Source of the DNA: Pseudodesulfovibrio thermohalotolerans
GTDB lineage: Bacteria; Desulfobacterota; Desulfovibrionia; Desulfovibrionales; Desulfovibrionaceae
DNA length: 64,000 nt
Assembly (NCBI RefSeq): GCF_021353295.2
Contig: NZ_CP120635.1
Span: 1,158,001-1,222,000 of the forward strand
Direction of reading: 5' to 3'
The first letter of the stretch is position 1. The number at the start of each line of letters is the position of its first letter. The position numbers and the translations under genes were made by a program. Below, in pieces: positions 19,795 through 27,901 of the stretch. The notes under the pieces are model-generated. The model did no database searches, was not told where the DNA came from, and saw nothing but the letters and a program-made list of their open reading frames with translations.

Positions 19795-21177
19795 ATGCGT
19801 TCCGATAAAGACGACGTCAAAGGCCCTGAAGAGGAGTCTCTTGTGGAGACCCCCGTGGAACCCGACGAGGATCCGTCCCTGGTGGACGAGGAGCCTGTCG
19901 ATTCCGTTGGGGACGGAGCCGGGGATACCGCGCTGGACGCGGACGAATCCGGTGCGCCGGACGACCTGCCGGAGTCATCCGAAGAGGGCGATGGCGTGCC
20001 CGAACTCTCCGCTGCCGAGCCTTCGGAAGAGGGCGTCGATGCTTCAGAGGTTTCCGACGAAGCGGACGCGGCCGCTCCCGAAGCGGACGGCGCGGGCGGC
20101 GGCGACGGGACGGACGATCCCGCCGACGGCACGGTTCCGGCCGTGCCCGACGAGGAGCCCGAAGAGGCGCTCGACGAAGATGAAGAGGATGACGAGGACG
20201 AGGAGCTTGAGGACGGCGAAGGGGCGCAGATGTCCCTTCTTGATCACCTCGGCGAGCTTCGCGCCCGCCTGACCCGCGCCTTCATCGCCGTGGGCGTGGG
20301 CATGATCGCCTGTTATTCCTTTGCCGGGCAGATGTTTGACATCCTCATGCAGCCGATGATCGACGTCTTCCAGAAGCAGGCCGCGGCCAACCCGTTGCTC
20401 ACGCCCGAGTTCTATCGGGATTTCGGCATCGTCTTCCAGAAGATGCTGACCGACAACGGCTTCAATCATCCCGAGCAAATGCAGATATTCATGGCCGCCT
20501 TGCAAAAGGCACTCATGGCGGTGGCCAAGGAAGGTCACTTCCAGTACACCTATCCTGCTGAAGCGTTCTTCGCGCATATCAAGATATCCATCGTTGCGGG
20601 CCTGTTCCTGGTCAGCCCGTACGTGTTTGCGCAGATATGGGGATTCATCGCGCCCGGGCTCTATTCGCACGAGCGCAGATGGATGGTGCCCATGGCCCTG
20701 TTCTCGGGGCTGTTCTTCACGGGCGGCGCGTTGTTCGGCTACTTCCAGGTCTTTCCCTACGCTTTCGACTTCTTTGCCGGGTTCTCCAACGAGGGCATTC
20801 AGTTCGTTCCGAAGCTCAATGAATATTTGAGTTTCTGCCTGAAGCTGCTATTCGCTTTCGGCCTGGTTTTCGAATTGCCGCTGTTCATCTTCTTCCTGGC
20901 GAGATTGGGGCTGGCGTCCTCCACCGGACTGCGCAAGAAGCGCAAATATGCCATCCTGTGCGCCTTCATTCTGTCGGCCGTCCTGACTCCGCCTGATCCC
21001 TTCACGCAGTGCCTCATGGCTGGCCCGCTGATTGTTCTTTACGAGGTCGGCGTCTGGGTGGCCTTCTTCTTCGGCAAGAAGGAGAAACGCCACTTGAAGA
21101 AGCAGGCCGAGGCCGAAGCCAAGGCCGAGGCCGAACTGGACGCGGCCGCCGAAGGCGACGGAGAGGAGCCGGTTTAA
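19795..21177 (+). CDS. tatC: Sec-independent protein translocase TatC with long acidic N-terminal extension
   Basis: 460 residues against about 250-260 usual. Residues 1-145 are a low-complexity, Asp/Glu/Pro/Ala-rich region with no membrane segment. The TatC core begins at M146 (MSLLDHLGELRARLTRAFI). Conserved sites are HLGELRARL, FIAPGLYSHERR and the late-loop LTPPDPFTQ. The first periplasmic loop carries an insertion of roughly 45-50 residues (about 186-245) relative to E. coli TatC. An alternative start is ATG 20230 (M146), which has AAGGGG 6 bases upstream; the 19795 ATG has a poor ribosome site. The C-terminus is a Lys/Glu/Ala tail. Six membrane helices are visible. Confidence 0.9.
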   Translation: MRSDKDDVKGPEEESLVETPVEPDEDPSLVDEEPVDSVGDGAGDTALDADESGAPDDLPESSEEGDGVPELSAAEPSEEGVDASEVSDEADAAAPEADGAGGGDGTDDPADGTVPAVPDEEPEEALDEDEEDDEDEELEDGEGAQMSLLDHLGELRARLTRAFIAVGVGMIACYSFAGQMFDILMQPMIDVFQKQAAANPLLTPEFYRDFGIVFQKMLTDNGFNHPEQMQIFMAALQKALMAVAKEGHFQYTYPAEAFFAHIKISIVAGLFLVSPYVFAQIWGFIAPGLYSHERRWMVPMALFSGLFFTGGALFGYFQVFPYAFDFFAGFSNEGIQFVPKLNEYLSFCLKLLFAFGLVFELPLFIFFLARLGLASSTGLRKKRKYAILCAFILSAVLTPPDPFTQCLMAGPLIVLYEVGVWVAFFFGKKEKRHLKKQAEAEAKAEAELDAAAEGDGEEPV

Positions 21178-21188
21178 TTGTCCAAACC

Positions 21189-21235
21189 AGGGCGGGCATC
21201 GCGAAAGCCGGTGCCTGCCCTGTTTCTTTTTCTAG
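21189..21235 (+). terminator. Intrinsic terminator of tat genes
   Basis: AGGGCGGGCA (21189-21198) pairs with TGCCTGCCCT (21212-21221) with one G-U, followed by GTTTCTTTTTCT. Confidence 0.75.
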
Positions 21236-21290
21236 TCTTTTCCTCTATGTATGGGGATAACGCTCACGTTCTACAGGAAAGGAGTGCGCC

Positions 21291-21872
21291 ATGCGCCAGG
21301 CCACCGTGGCACGGACCACCAAGGAAACGGACATCAAGCTGACCCTGAATCTCGACGGAGAGGGTAAGGTCAAGGTCGACACCGGCATCGGTTTCGCCGA
21401 CCATATGCTGACCCTGTGCGCCTTCTGGGCCGGGTTCGACCTCGAATTGACCTGCAAGGGCGATTTGGAGATCGATACCCACCACAGTCTTGAGGACATC
21501 GCCCTGTGTCTGGGGCAGGCGTTTTCCGAGGCCTTGGGCGACAAGCGGGGCATCAACCGCGTTGCCTCGGTCAAGGTCCCCATGGATGAAGCCCTGGCCG
21601 AAGTGGTTGTCGATCTGTCGGGCCGTCCGTATATCGTCTACGACGACGCGCTCCTGCCCGCCATCATCGCGGGCGACGAGAAGGACGTCTGGCGTGAATT
21701 TCTGAAATCCCTGGCATTCAAGGCAGGCATGAACCTGCACGTCAAATTTGAGTATGGCCAAAACGGTCACCACCTGCTGGAAGCGGCCTTCAAGGCCTTG
21801 GGCCTTGCCCTAGCCCAGGCGGCGACCATAGGCCGCAAGGGAGTTTCCAGCACCAAAGGGAGTCTCGACTGA
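21291..21872 (+). CDS. hisB: Imidazoleglycerol-phosphate dehydratase
   Basis: 193 residues, monofunctional IGPD (no phosphatase domain). Catalyses dehydration of IGP to imidazole-acetol phosphate in histidine synthesis. Metal-binding motifs: GFADHMLT near residue 42, [10 protein letters not shown] near residue 64, and [13 protein letters not shown] near the C-terminus. GAAAGGAG precedes the ATG. The stop TGA overlaps the ATG of the following lipoprotein by one base. Confidence 0.96.
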   Translation: MRQATVARTTKETDIKLTLNLDGEGKVKVDTGIGFADHMLTLCAFWAGFDLELTCKGDLEIDTHHSLEDIALCLGQAFSEALGDKRGINRVASVKVPMDEALAEVVVDLSGRPYIVYDDALLPAIIAGDEKDVWREFLKSLAFKAGMNLHVKFEYGQNGHHLLEAAFKALGLALAQAATIGRKGVSSTKGSLD

Positions 21873-22525
21873 TGAAACGTTCCGCTGTTTTCGCCTTCCT
21901 GGGTCTTCTCTGCCTGGTATTGTTGGCCGTCGCCGGTTGCGGCAAGTCAACGCGTACCGCCGCCGTGCCGCGCCCCGAGGGCAAGCTCGCCGTGGCCGGG
22001 TTCACGAACCCCACCTACAACTGGGAGCTGTTGGCAGGCTATCTTGAGGAAGAGGGCAAGCCCGCTCCTGCCGGGACCATCGAGACTCTCGACATGATCC
22101 TGGCCGATACCCTGCACGAGCACCAGGTCTTCGACTACATTACCCCGGACGCCGTCAGGCAGTGCGAGGACGTGGTCGTTTTCGAGGATTCCGGCAAGCC
22201 AAAGGTGTCCGCTTGGAAATATTGGCTCGGCGTGGGCAAGTGCATCCAGGCCGATTATCTGCTCGTTCCCCAACTGACCACCTGGCATGAACGGGTGGGC
22301 AGCGAAATGGGCGTCGAGACTCCGGCATCCGTGGCCATCGATTTTTACCTCATCGACGTCAAGCAGGAACGGATGATCCGCTCCCGCTACGAGGAGACCC
22401 AACAAGCGCTGTTGGAAAACCTTTATAACGCCAAGAAGTACGCTGCCCGGGGCGGCAAGTGGGTGACCGCCACCCGACTGGCCCAGGACGGCATGGACGA
22501 AAAACTCATGGAACTCGGATTATGA
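21872..22525 (+). CDS. Unknown lipoprotein inside the hisB-hisA unit
   Basis: 217 residues, not assigned to a family with confidence. A signal peptide ([23 protein letters not shown]) with lipobox AVAGC predicts a lipidated Cys at about residue 23. The mature domain begins [17 protein letters not shown] and looks like an alpha/beta lipoprotein fold with some resemblance to CsgG/TolB-N-like secretion lipoproteins (weak). It overlaps hisB by 1 base and hisA by 4, so it is translated with the histidine genes although nothing suggests a histidine role. Confidence 0.8.
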   Translation: MKRSAVFAFLGLLCLVLLAVAGCGKSTRTAAVPRPEGKLAVAGFTNPTYNWELLAGYLEEEGKPAPAGTIETLDMILADTLHEHQVFDYITPDAVRQCEDVVVFEDSGKPKVSAWKYWLGVGKCIQADYLLVPQLTTWHERVGSEMGVETPASVAIDFYLIDVKQERMIRSRYEETQQALLENLYNAKKYAARGGKWVTATRLAQDGMDEKLMELGL

Positions 22526-23250
22526 TTCTTTTTCCCGCTGTCGACATCAAAAATGGTGAATGCGTCCGTCTGGCACAGGGCAAGGAGGATGAGGTCACCG
22601 TATTCGCCTCCGACCCCGTCGCCCAGGCGCGCTATTGGGAAGACCTCGGCGCGCGCTACCTTCATGTGGTTGACTTGGACGGTGCTTTCTCCGGCGTGCC
22701 CAAGAACTTTGAGCTTATCAAGGCCATTTGTTCCGCGATAGATATTCCGGTCCAGCTCGGCGGCGGCATCCGCGATATCGCCACGGCCCGGAAATACATC
22801 GAGGCGGGCGTTCACCGGCTGATTATCGGCACCATGGCCCTTGAGGACCCGGATCTCTTTTCCGACCTCTGCAAGGCCCTGCCCGGCCGCATAGGCGTCT
22901 CTCTCGACGCGGTGGACGGCAAGCTCAAGACCAAGGGATGGGTCGAGGACGCCGGATTGACCATAGACGATGTTCTGCCCAGGCTCGAAGCCGAGGGTAT
23001 CTGCTTCATCGTGTATACCGACATTGCCCGGGATGGGATGCAGACCGGCGTCAACCTGGACGCCTTAGCCGCGCTCTGTTCCAAGACCTCCGTTCCCGTC
23101 ATCGCCGCCGGGGGCGTTCATACCCTCGACGACATCAAGAACCTCTATCCCTTGTCCGGCAAGGGACTGGAAGGGGCCATTTCGGGCCGCGCCATTTACG
23201 TGGGCACTCTGAACGTCAAGGAAGCCAACGCCTGGATCGACGCCCAGTAG
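22522..23250 (+). CDS. hisA: ProFAR isomerase
   Basis: 242 residues from ATG 22522, which overlaps the lipoprotein stop (ATGA). A beta/alpha barrel isomerase; the catalytic acid D8 is in [11 protein letters not shown] and the second Asp in [10 protein letters not shown]. Phosphate-binding loops LGGGIRD and [11 protein letters not shown] are present. Converts ProFAR to PRFAR in histidine synthesis. Ends in a clear terminator at 23273. Confidence 0.96.
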   Translation: MILFPAVDIKNGECVRLAQGKEDEVTVFASDPVAQARYWEDLGARYLHVVDLDGAFSGVPKNFELIKAICSAIDIPVQLGGGIRDIATARKYIEAGVHRLIIGTMALEDPDLFSDLCKALPGRIGVSLDAVDGKLKTKGWVEDAGLTIDDVLPRLEAEGICFIVYTDIARDGMQTGVNLDALAALCSKTSVPVIAAGGVHTLDDIKNLYPLSGKGLEGAISGRAIYVGTLNVKEANAWIDAQ

Positions 23251-23272
23251 AGCGACAAGACCATCAATAATG

Positions 23273-23302
23273 AGGGCATCCGCAAGCGGGTGCCCTTTTT
23301 TT
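23273..23302 (+). terminator. Intrinsic terminator of hisA
   Basis: AGGGCATCC (23273-23281) pairs with GGGTGCCCT (about 23288-23296, one G-U), followed by seven T. Confidence 0.85.
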
Positions 23303-23600
23303 GTGCACGTGTTGCGCCTGTAAGGGGCGCGATTTCCCCTGCGGCAACGGTAAAGGCGCATTATGGCGCGTCTCGGCTGGGCGCTGTCCCGCATAATCCG
23401 CGCGGCAGACGGCTTGGGGACGTGTCTGGGTTGTCAGTGCGGTTTGCGGTCAGGTCCTGAACTCACTGCCGCTTAATTTCTCATATGAGAGCGATTTGCC
23501 CGCATGAAACGTCTATCGTTCAGGTGGCCGGGAAGGATGCAGAAACGCGCATAAGGGATAGCCCTCGCGTCATGAACAGGTTCGCCGGATATCGGGCAAT
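23303..23600. other. Non-coding gap between hisA and mscS
   Basis: About 300 bases between the hisA terminator and the mscS terminator. It contains a perfect 12-base palindrome TCTCATATGAGA at 23479-23490 and several short GC-rich inverted repeats, but no ORF with a credible ribosome site and no tRNA-like fold. It could hold a small RNA; nothing firmer can be said. Confidence 0.4.
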
Positions 23601-23602
23601 AT

Positions 23603-23637
23603 AAAGGCCCCGGCTCGTTTTCGAGCCGGGGCCTTTG
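23603..23637 (-). terminator. Strong terminator of mscS
   Basis: A perfect 15-bp stem, AAAGGCCCCGGCTCG (23603-23617) with CGAGCCGGGGCCTTT (23622-23636), loop TTTT. Read on the minus strand it ends with CCTTTATATT, so it terminates mscS; the symmetrical A/T ends could let it act in both directions. Confidence 0.8.
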
Positions 23638-23682
23638 GTAATCGTTGTGCGTGAAATCGGACAGGAAACGGTCGCGCCGTGT

Positions 23683-24510
23683 CTAGTTCTTGTCCACGGC
23701 GTGCATGTACACGTCCTGCTGCGGGAAGGGAATGGAGATGCCTTCCTGGTCGAAGACAAGCTTCACCTTCTCGGTCAGCGCGAAGTAGACGCCCCAGTAA
23801 TCGGAGGTCTTGCACCACGGACGGACCACGAAGTTGACCGAGGAGTCGGCCAGTTCGGACACTTCGATGGTCGGGGCCGGTTCGGCCAGGACCCGAGGCT
23901 CTTCGGACACGATGCGCTCCAGGGTCTTTTTGGCCTTGAGCAGGTCGTCGCCGTAGCCGATGCCGAAAACGAGGTCCACGCGGCGAGTGTCGTTGGCCGT
24001 GACGTTGGTGATGGTCCCGCCGAGGATGGCGGAGTTGGGCACGGTGATGACCATGTTGTCCGGAGTGGTCAGCACGGTGTTGAAGATATTGATGGCGGTG
24101 ACCGTGCCGGAAACGCCGCCTGCGGTGACGTAGTCTCCCTTGCGGAAGAATTTGAGCAGGATGAGCATCACGCCCGCCGCGAAGTTGGACAGGGAGTCCT
24201 TGAGCGCCAGGCCGACGGCCAGGCCTGCGGCGCCGAGTACGGCCAGGAAGCTCGTCACGTTGATGCCCGCTTGGCCAAGGGCGGCGATAACCACCGCCGC
24301 GATCAGGGCGTAGTAGATGATGTTCCGCAGGAACGAGGCCAGGGTCTCGTCAACCTTGGCTTTGAGCATGACGCGCTGCGAGCCGTTGGCGACGGCCTTG
24401 GCGATGATTCGTCCTATGACGAATATTATCAGCGCGACGACAATGCGGAGACCGTATTGGGTCATGTAGCTGGTCAGGGTATCGGTAATTTGGGCAATAT
24501 TGAATTCCAT
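23683..24510 (-). CDS. mscS: Small-conductance mechanosensitive channel MscS
   Basis: 275 residues. Three membrane helices (about 21-40, 60-82, 86-110); the pore helix has the Gly/Ala pattern AGLAVGLALKDSLSNFAAG typical of MscS, then the beta domain (GDYVTAGGVSGTVTAINIFNTVL, TPDNMVITVPNSAI). It releases solutes on osmotic downshock. GGAGGAACC precedes the ATG. Monocistronic. Confidence 0.95.
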   Translation of the reverse strand: MEFNIAQITDTLTSYMTQYGLRIVVALIIFVIGRIIAKAVANGSQRVMLKAKVDETLASFLRNIIYYALIAAVVIAALGQAGINVTSFLAVLGAAGLAVGLALKDSLSNFAAGVMLILLKFFRKGDYVTAGGVSGTVTAINIFNTVLTTPDNMVITVPNSAILGGTITNVTANDTRRVDLVFGIGYGDDLLKAKKTLERIVSEEPRVLAEPAPTIEVSELADSSVNFVVRPWCKTSDYWGVYFALTEKVKLVFDQEGISIPFPQQDVYMHAVDKN

Positions 24511-24612
24511 GGTTCCTCCAAAAAGCAGGGGGTATGTTTCGTCTTGGGAATGATTAGCACAAGGAGAAAAATATCGGAACAGATTTATTGAAGAGACGTG
24601 GTGGAATTTCGA

Positions 24613-25371
24613 TTATTCGTCGCCCCATTTTCCGTTCTCTTCCACACGGATGTATTTTTGAAAGGTGTAGTAGAATCCGGCCAGTGCGTTGCATAGCCCG
24701 GCTGTGCCGTCCAGGAAGCCGAGCTTGAGCAGGTAGAGCTTGATGAATCGCATCTTGGCGTGGAGCAGGGCCCGGCAGACACCGCCTTTCCGGCCCTTTT
24801 CGCGAAGGGCGGCCGCGCCTTCCTCGGCGTAGTAGTTGATTTTGTCCATGTGCTGGCGGAAGGACTCGTACGGGTAGTGGAGGATATCCCCCGAGAGCTT
24901 CCGGCTTTCGCCGCGTGGTTCGAAATGATAGTGCGCTCCCGAGGCCGTGACGTTCATTTTGCCGGAACGGAACACGCGGAACAGATAGTCGGGATACCAT
25001 CCGGAATGCTTCATGAATCGATTGAAATAGAAGGAGCTTCTGGGAACGTAGTAGCCAGCCATCCGTTCATTTTTGCCGAGGCTTTCCAGAATGTTTTGAC
25101 GAAGCTCCTCAGTCAGGAATTCATCCTGGTCCAGGGAGATGATCCAGGCCGTGCCGATTTCGCCCAGGGCGAACTTGAACTGGTCCACCGGGCCGGGCCA
25201 CGGCCGGACGATGACCCGCGCGCCGCATTGTTCGGCGATCTCGCAGGTGCGGTCCGTGGACTGGGAGTCCACCACCAGCAGCTCGTCGCAGAAATCGAGC
25301 GACTTGAGGCATTTTTCGAGCAGACGCTCGCCGTTGTAGGTCAGGACCAGGCCGGTCACCGTCTCGCGCAT
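24613..25371 (-). CDS. Glycosyltransferase family 2 (WaaE/KdtX-like)
   Basis: 252 residues. N-terminal GT-A domain: VTGLVLTYNGERLLEKCLKSL, VDSQSTDRTCEIAE, and the metal-binding DXD written SLDQDEFL near residue 81. The C-terminal half (YPDYLFRVFRSGKM..., HYPYESFRQHMDKINYYAE) matches lipopolysaccharide-core beta-1,4-glucosyltransferase-type GT2 proteins. Cytoplasmic, probably acting on lipopolysaccharide core; acceptor unknown. AGGAGGAATGACCCA precedes the ATG. Confidence 0.87.
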   Translation of the reverse strand: MRETVTGLVLTYNGERLLEKCLKSLDFCDELLVVDSQSTDRTCEIAEQCGARVIVRPWPGPVDQFKFALGEIGTAWIISLDQDEFLTEELRQNILESLGKNERMAGYYVPRSSFYFNRFMKHSGWYPDYLFRVFRSGKMNVTASGAHYHFEPRGESRKLSGDILHYPYESFRQHMDKINYYAEEGAAALREKGRKGGVCRALLHAKMRFIKLYLLKLGFLDGTAGLCNALAGFYYTFQKYIRVEENGKWGDE

Positions 25372-25588
25372 TGGGTCATTCCTCCTGATTTGCGCATGAT
25401 AGCCGCTAACCTACTCCCGGTCCATCGGAAAAGAATCCGTGATGCCTGCCTCTACGGCGGGCGGGCGCGGAATACAGGCCGTTCGGTCGCGGCCGCATCC
25501 GGTTTTGGGAGCACATGAGCGGTTTGGGGATGCTGCCCGAGTCTTGCCGAGGACTCCTGGGCGGGAAGCCGGGAGGCGTCCCGGCGGC

Positions 25589-25623
25589 GGAAGAAACCCG
25601 GTCCCCATGGCGAGGGGACCGGG
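25589..25623 (-). terminator. Terminator of the uracil permease gene
   Basis: CCCGGTCCCC (25597-25606) and GGGGACCGGG (25614-25623) form a perfect 10-bp stem; on the minus strand it is followed by TTTCTTCC. Confidence 0.75.
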
Positions 25624-25637
25624 TGTTGTGTTCTGCC

Positions 25638-27001
25638 TTACAGTTCGGCGGGATCGTTTTCCTCGTTGCAGTCCTTGCAGGGGAGGAGCAGGTTGAGGAC
25701 CACACCCGCGATGGCGCCCAGGCCGATGCCCTTGAGGTCGGTGATGCCGATGTTCAGGACCATGCCGCCGAGACCGAAGACCATGATGATGGCCACGATT
25801 ATCATGTTGCGCGGCAGGAGCAGGTCGAGCTGTGCGCGGACCAGGGTGTTCAGGCCGATGACGGTGATGGCGCCGAAGAGCAACAGCATGATGCCGCCCA
25901 TGACCGGCATGGGAATGGTGTTGAGGAAGCCGCCGAGCTTGCCCACGAAGGCGAGCAGGATGGCGGTGATGGCCGCCCAGGTCATGATCGCCGGGTTGAA
26001 GGCGCGGGTCAGGGCCACGGCGCCGGAGACCTCGGAGTAAGTGGTGTTCGGCGGGCCGCCGAGCATACAGGCCAGGGAGGTGGCCAGGCCGTCGCCGAGC
26101 ATGGTGTTCTGGATGCCCGGGTCCTTCACGTAGTCCTTGCCGGAGATGGAGCCGATGGCCAGGACGTCGCCGAAGTGTTCAATGGCGGGCGCGATGGCGA
26201 TGGGCACCACGTAGAGGACGGCCTCCCAGCTCCAGGTGGGCATGGAGAAGTTCGGAATGGCGAAAAGTTTTGCGTTTTGCACGGGTGCCAGGGAGATCAG
26301 GGTTTTGTCCATCCAGGGGCTATCCCCATGCCGCCGATCTTTCCGTCGACGGCCGAGGCCACGAAGGAATCGTACATGGAGGCGGTCATGCCGGTGGCGT
26401 CGAGGATCAGGGAGCAGGTGTAGCCTGCCGTGATGCCGAGCAGGATGGGGATGAGCTTGAACCATCCCCTGCCGAGCAGGGAGAACATGATGGTGGTCAA
26501 CAGGGCGACGCCCGCCACGATCATGGACGGAATCTGCGGTTCCAGCCAGACCTGGCCGTTGTGGCCTAGAGCCATGTTCACGGCCACGGGAGCAAGGATC
26601 AGGCCGATGAGCATGATGACCGGGCCGGTGACGATGGGGGGCAGCAGTCTGTGCAGGAAGTCCGCGCCGAAGAAGCGGATGCACAGGCTGATGATTATGT
26701 ACAGGACGCCTGCCGCGACCAGGCCGCACATGATTTCGGGATAGGTGAACTCGCCCTGCTGGGCCGCGAACAGCGGCGGCAGGAAGGCGAAGGACGATGC
26801 CAGGAAGACCGGCACCTTACCCTTGGTGACCACCTGGAACAGCAGGGTGCCTATGCCCGCCGTGAATAAGGCCACGTTGGAATCGATGCCCGTCAGGATC
26901 GGCACCAGGACCAGCGCGCCGAAGGCCACGAAGAGCATCTGCGCGCCGAGCAGCGCGTCCTTCGGTTTGAAATTGTACTCGGTGGAATGAACGTCGCTCA
27001 T
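25638..27001 (-). pseudogene. uraA: Uracil permease interrupted by a frameshift near 26324
   Basis: A NCS2-family nucleobase transporter that would be about 454 residues but is split over two frames. The N-terminal part (27001 down to a stop at 26297) has FVAFGALVLVPILTGID, FLASSFAFLPP and a run of membrane helices. The C-terminal part continues in another frame from around 26325 (MDKTLISLAP...) with AIEHFGDVLAIG, GGPPNTTYSEVSGAVALT and GGIMLLLFGAI, the family substrate-site motifs, to the stop at 25638. Adding one base to the GGGG run (plus-strand CCCC 26324-26327) restores a continuous protein through GGMGDSPWMDKT. ATG 27001 has GAGGAG 9 bases upstream. Either a true recent mutation or a sequencing indel. 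Confidence 0.85.
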
Positions 27002-27063
27002 TGTTACCATCTCCTCTCTCTTGGTTGCGGAGCCCCCCGACTCCTGTGTTGCCCCGTCGCTCT

Positions 27064-27091
27064 CAAAAAAAGGCACGCTTCTTAGCGTGCC
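27064..27091 (-). terminator. Terminator between upp and uraA
   Basis: On the minus strand GGCACGCT and AGCGTGCC (plus 27072-27079 and 27084-27091) form an 8-bp stem followed by seven T. It lies between upp and uraA, so uraA transcription needs read-through or its own promoter. Confidence 0.8.
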
Positions 27092-27097
27092 CTTTGC

Positions 27098-27724
27098 CTA
27101 CTTGGTGCCGAATATCTTGTCCCCCGCGTCTCCAAGACCGGGGATGATATATCCTACGTCGTTGAGTTTTTCATCCAGCGCCGCCGTGTATATGTCGACG
27201 TCGGGATGCTCGGAGAGAATCCGTTCCACGCCTTCGGGAGCGGCGCACAGGAACAGGCCGCGGATGGACTGGCAACCCGCTTCCTTGAGCAGCTTGATGG
27301 TGGCGTTCAGAGTGCCGCCGGTGGCCAGCATGGGGTCCAGAATGAGGGCCATGCGCTGGTCGATGTTCTTGGCCAGCTTGACGTAATACTGGACGGGCTC
27401 CAGGGTTTCCTCGTTGCGGTAGAAGCCGACCACGGACGCCTTTGCGCCGGGGATCATGTCGAACACGCCGTCCATCATGCCCAGGCCTGCGCGCAGGATG
27501 GGTACCACGGTGACCTTCTTGCCCTTGATGCGGTCGATTTCGACGTCGCCTGCCCAGCCCTTGATGGTGGCCTTCTCGGTTTCGAAATCCTTGGTTGCCT
27601 CGTAAGTCAGCAACCGGGTGAGTTCGTTGGCCAGAGTTCGGAAGTGGCTGGTGGAAATGTCGTGCCTACGGAGCAGACCTACCTTGTGCCGGATCAGCGG
27701 GTGGTCAACCAGGTGTAAGGCCAT
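27098..27724 (-). CDS. upp: Uracil phosphoribosyltransferase
   Basis: 208 residues. Salvages uracil to UMP with PRPP. PRPP-binding motif [10 protein letters not shown] (about residues 129-138), uracil-site tail [13 protein letters not shown], and [11 protein letters not shown] are diagnostic. GAGAGGCGATA precedes the ATG. Upstream of the permease gene on the same strand: a salvage pair. Confidence 0.97.
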   Translation of the reverse strand: MALHLVDHPLIRHKVGLLRRHDISTSHFRTLANELTRLLTYEATKDFETEKATIKGWAGDVEIDRIKGKKVTVVPILRAGLGMMDGVFDMIPGAKASVVGFYRNEETLEPVQYYVKLAKNIDQRMALILDPMLATGGTLNATIKLLKEAGCQSIRGLFLCAAPEGVERILSEHPDVDIYTAALDEKLNDVGYIIPGLGDAGDKIFGTK

Positions 27725-27792
27725 TATCGCCTCTCTTTGGTAAATGGGTTCTGATAATATCTAAGGAAAGTTTCAATTGCGCAAATTTCTTT

Positions 27793-27821
27793 TTTCTACG
27801 TACATGCAGAGGTAGGGTCAA
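27793..27821 (-). promoter_or_regulatory. Candidate promoter of upp
   Basis: On the minus strand TTGACC (27821-27816) and TAGAAA (27798-27793) with a 17-base spacer; the leader to the upp ATG would be about 60 bases. Confidence 0.45.
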
Positions 27822-27901
27822 GGGTGAATTTTACGACAGGTGAACGTATAGTTGAGAAATGAATTTTGCTTTCCAATGATTCCCGGTATATCAAGGACTC
27901 C

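Noticed and set aside
26297..26330. Programmed -1 frameshift joining the uraA halves
   Set aside because: No X-XXY-YYZ slippery site or following strong structure was found; a one-base indel in the G run explains it more simply.
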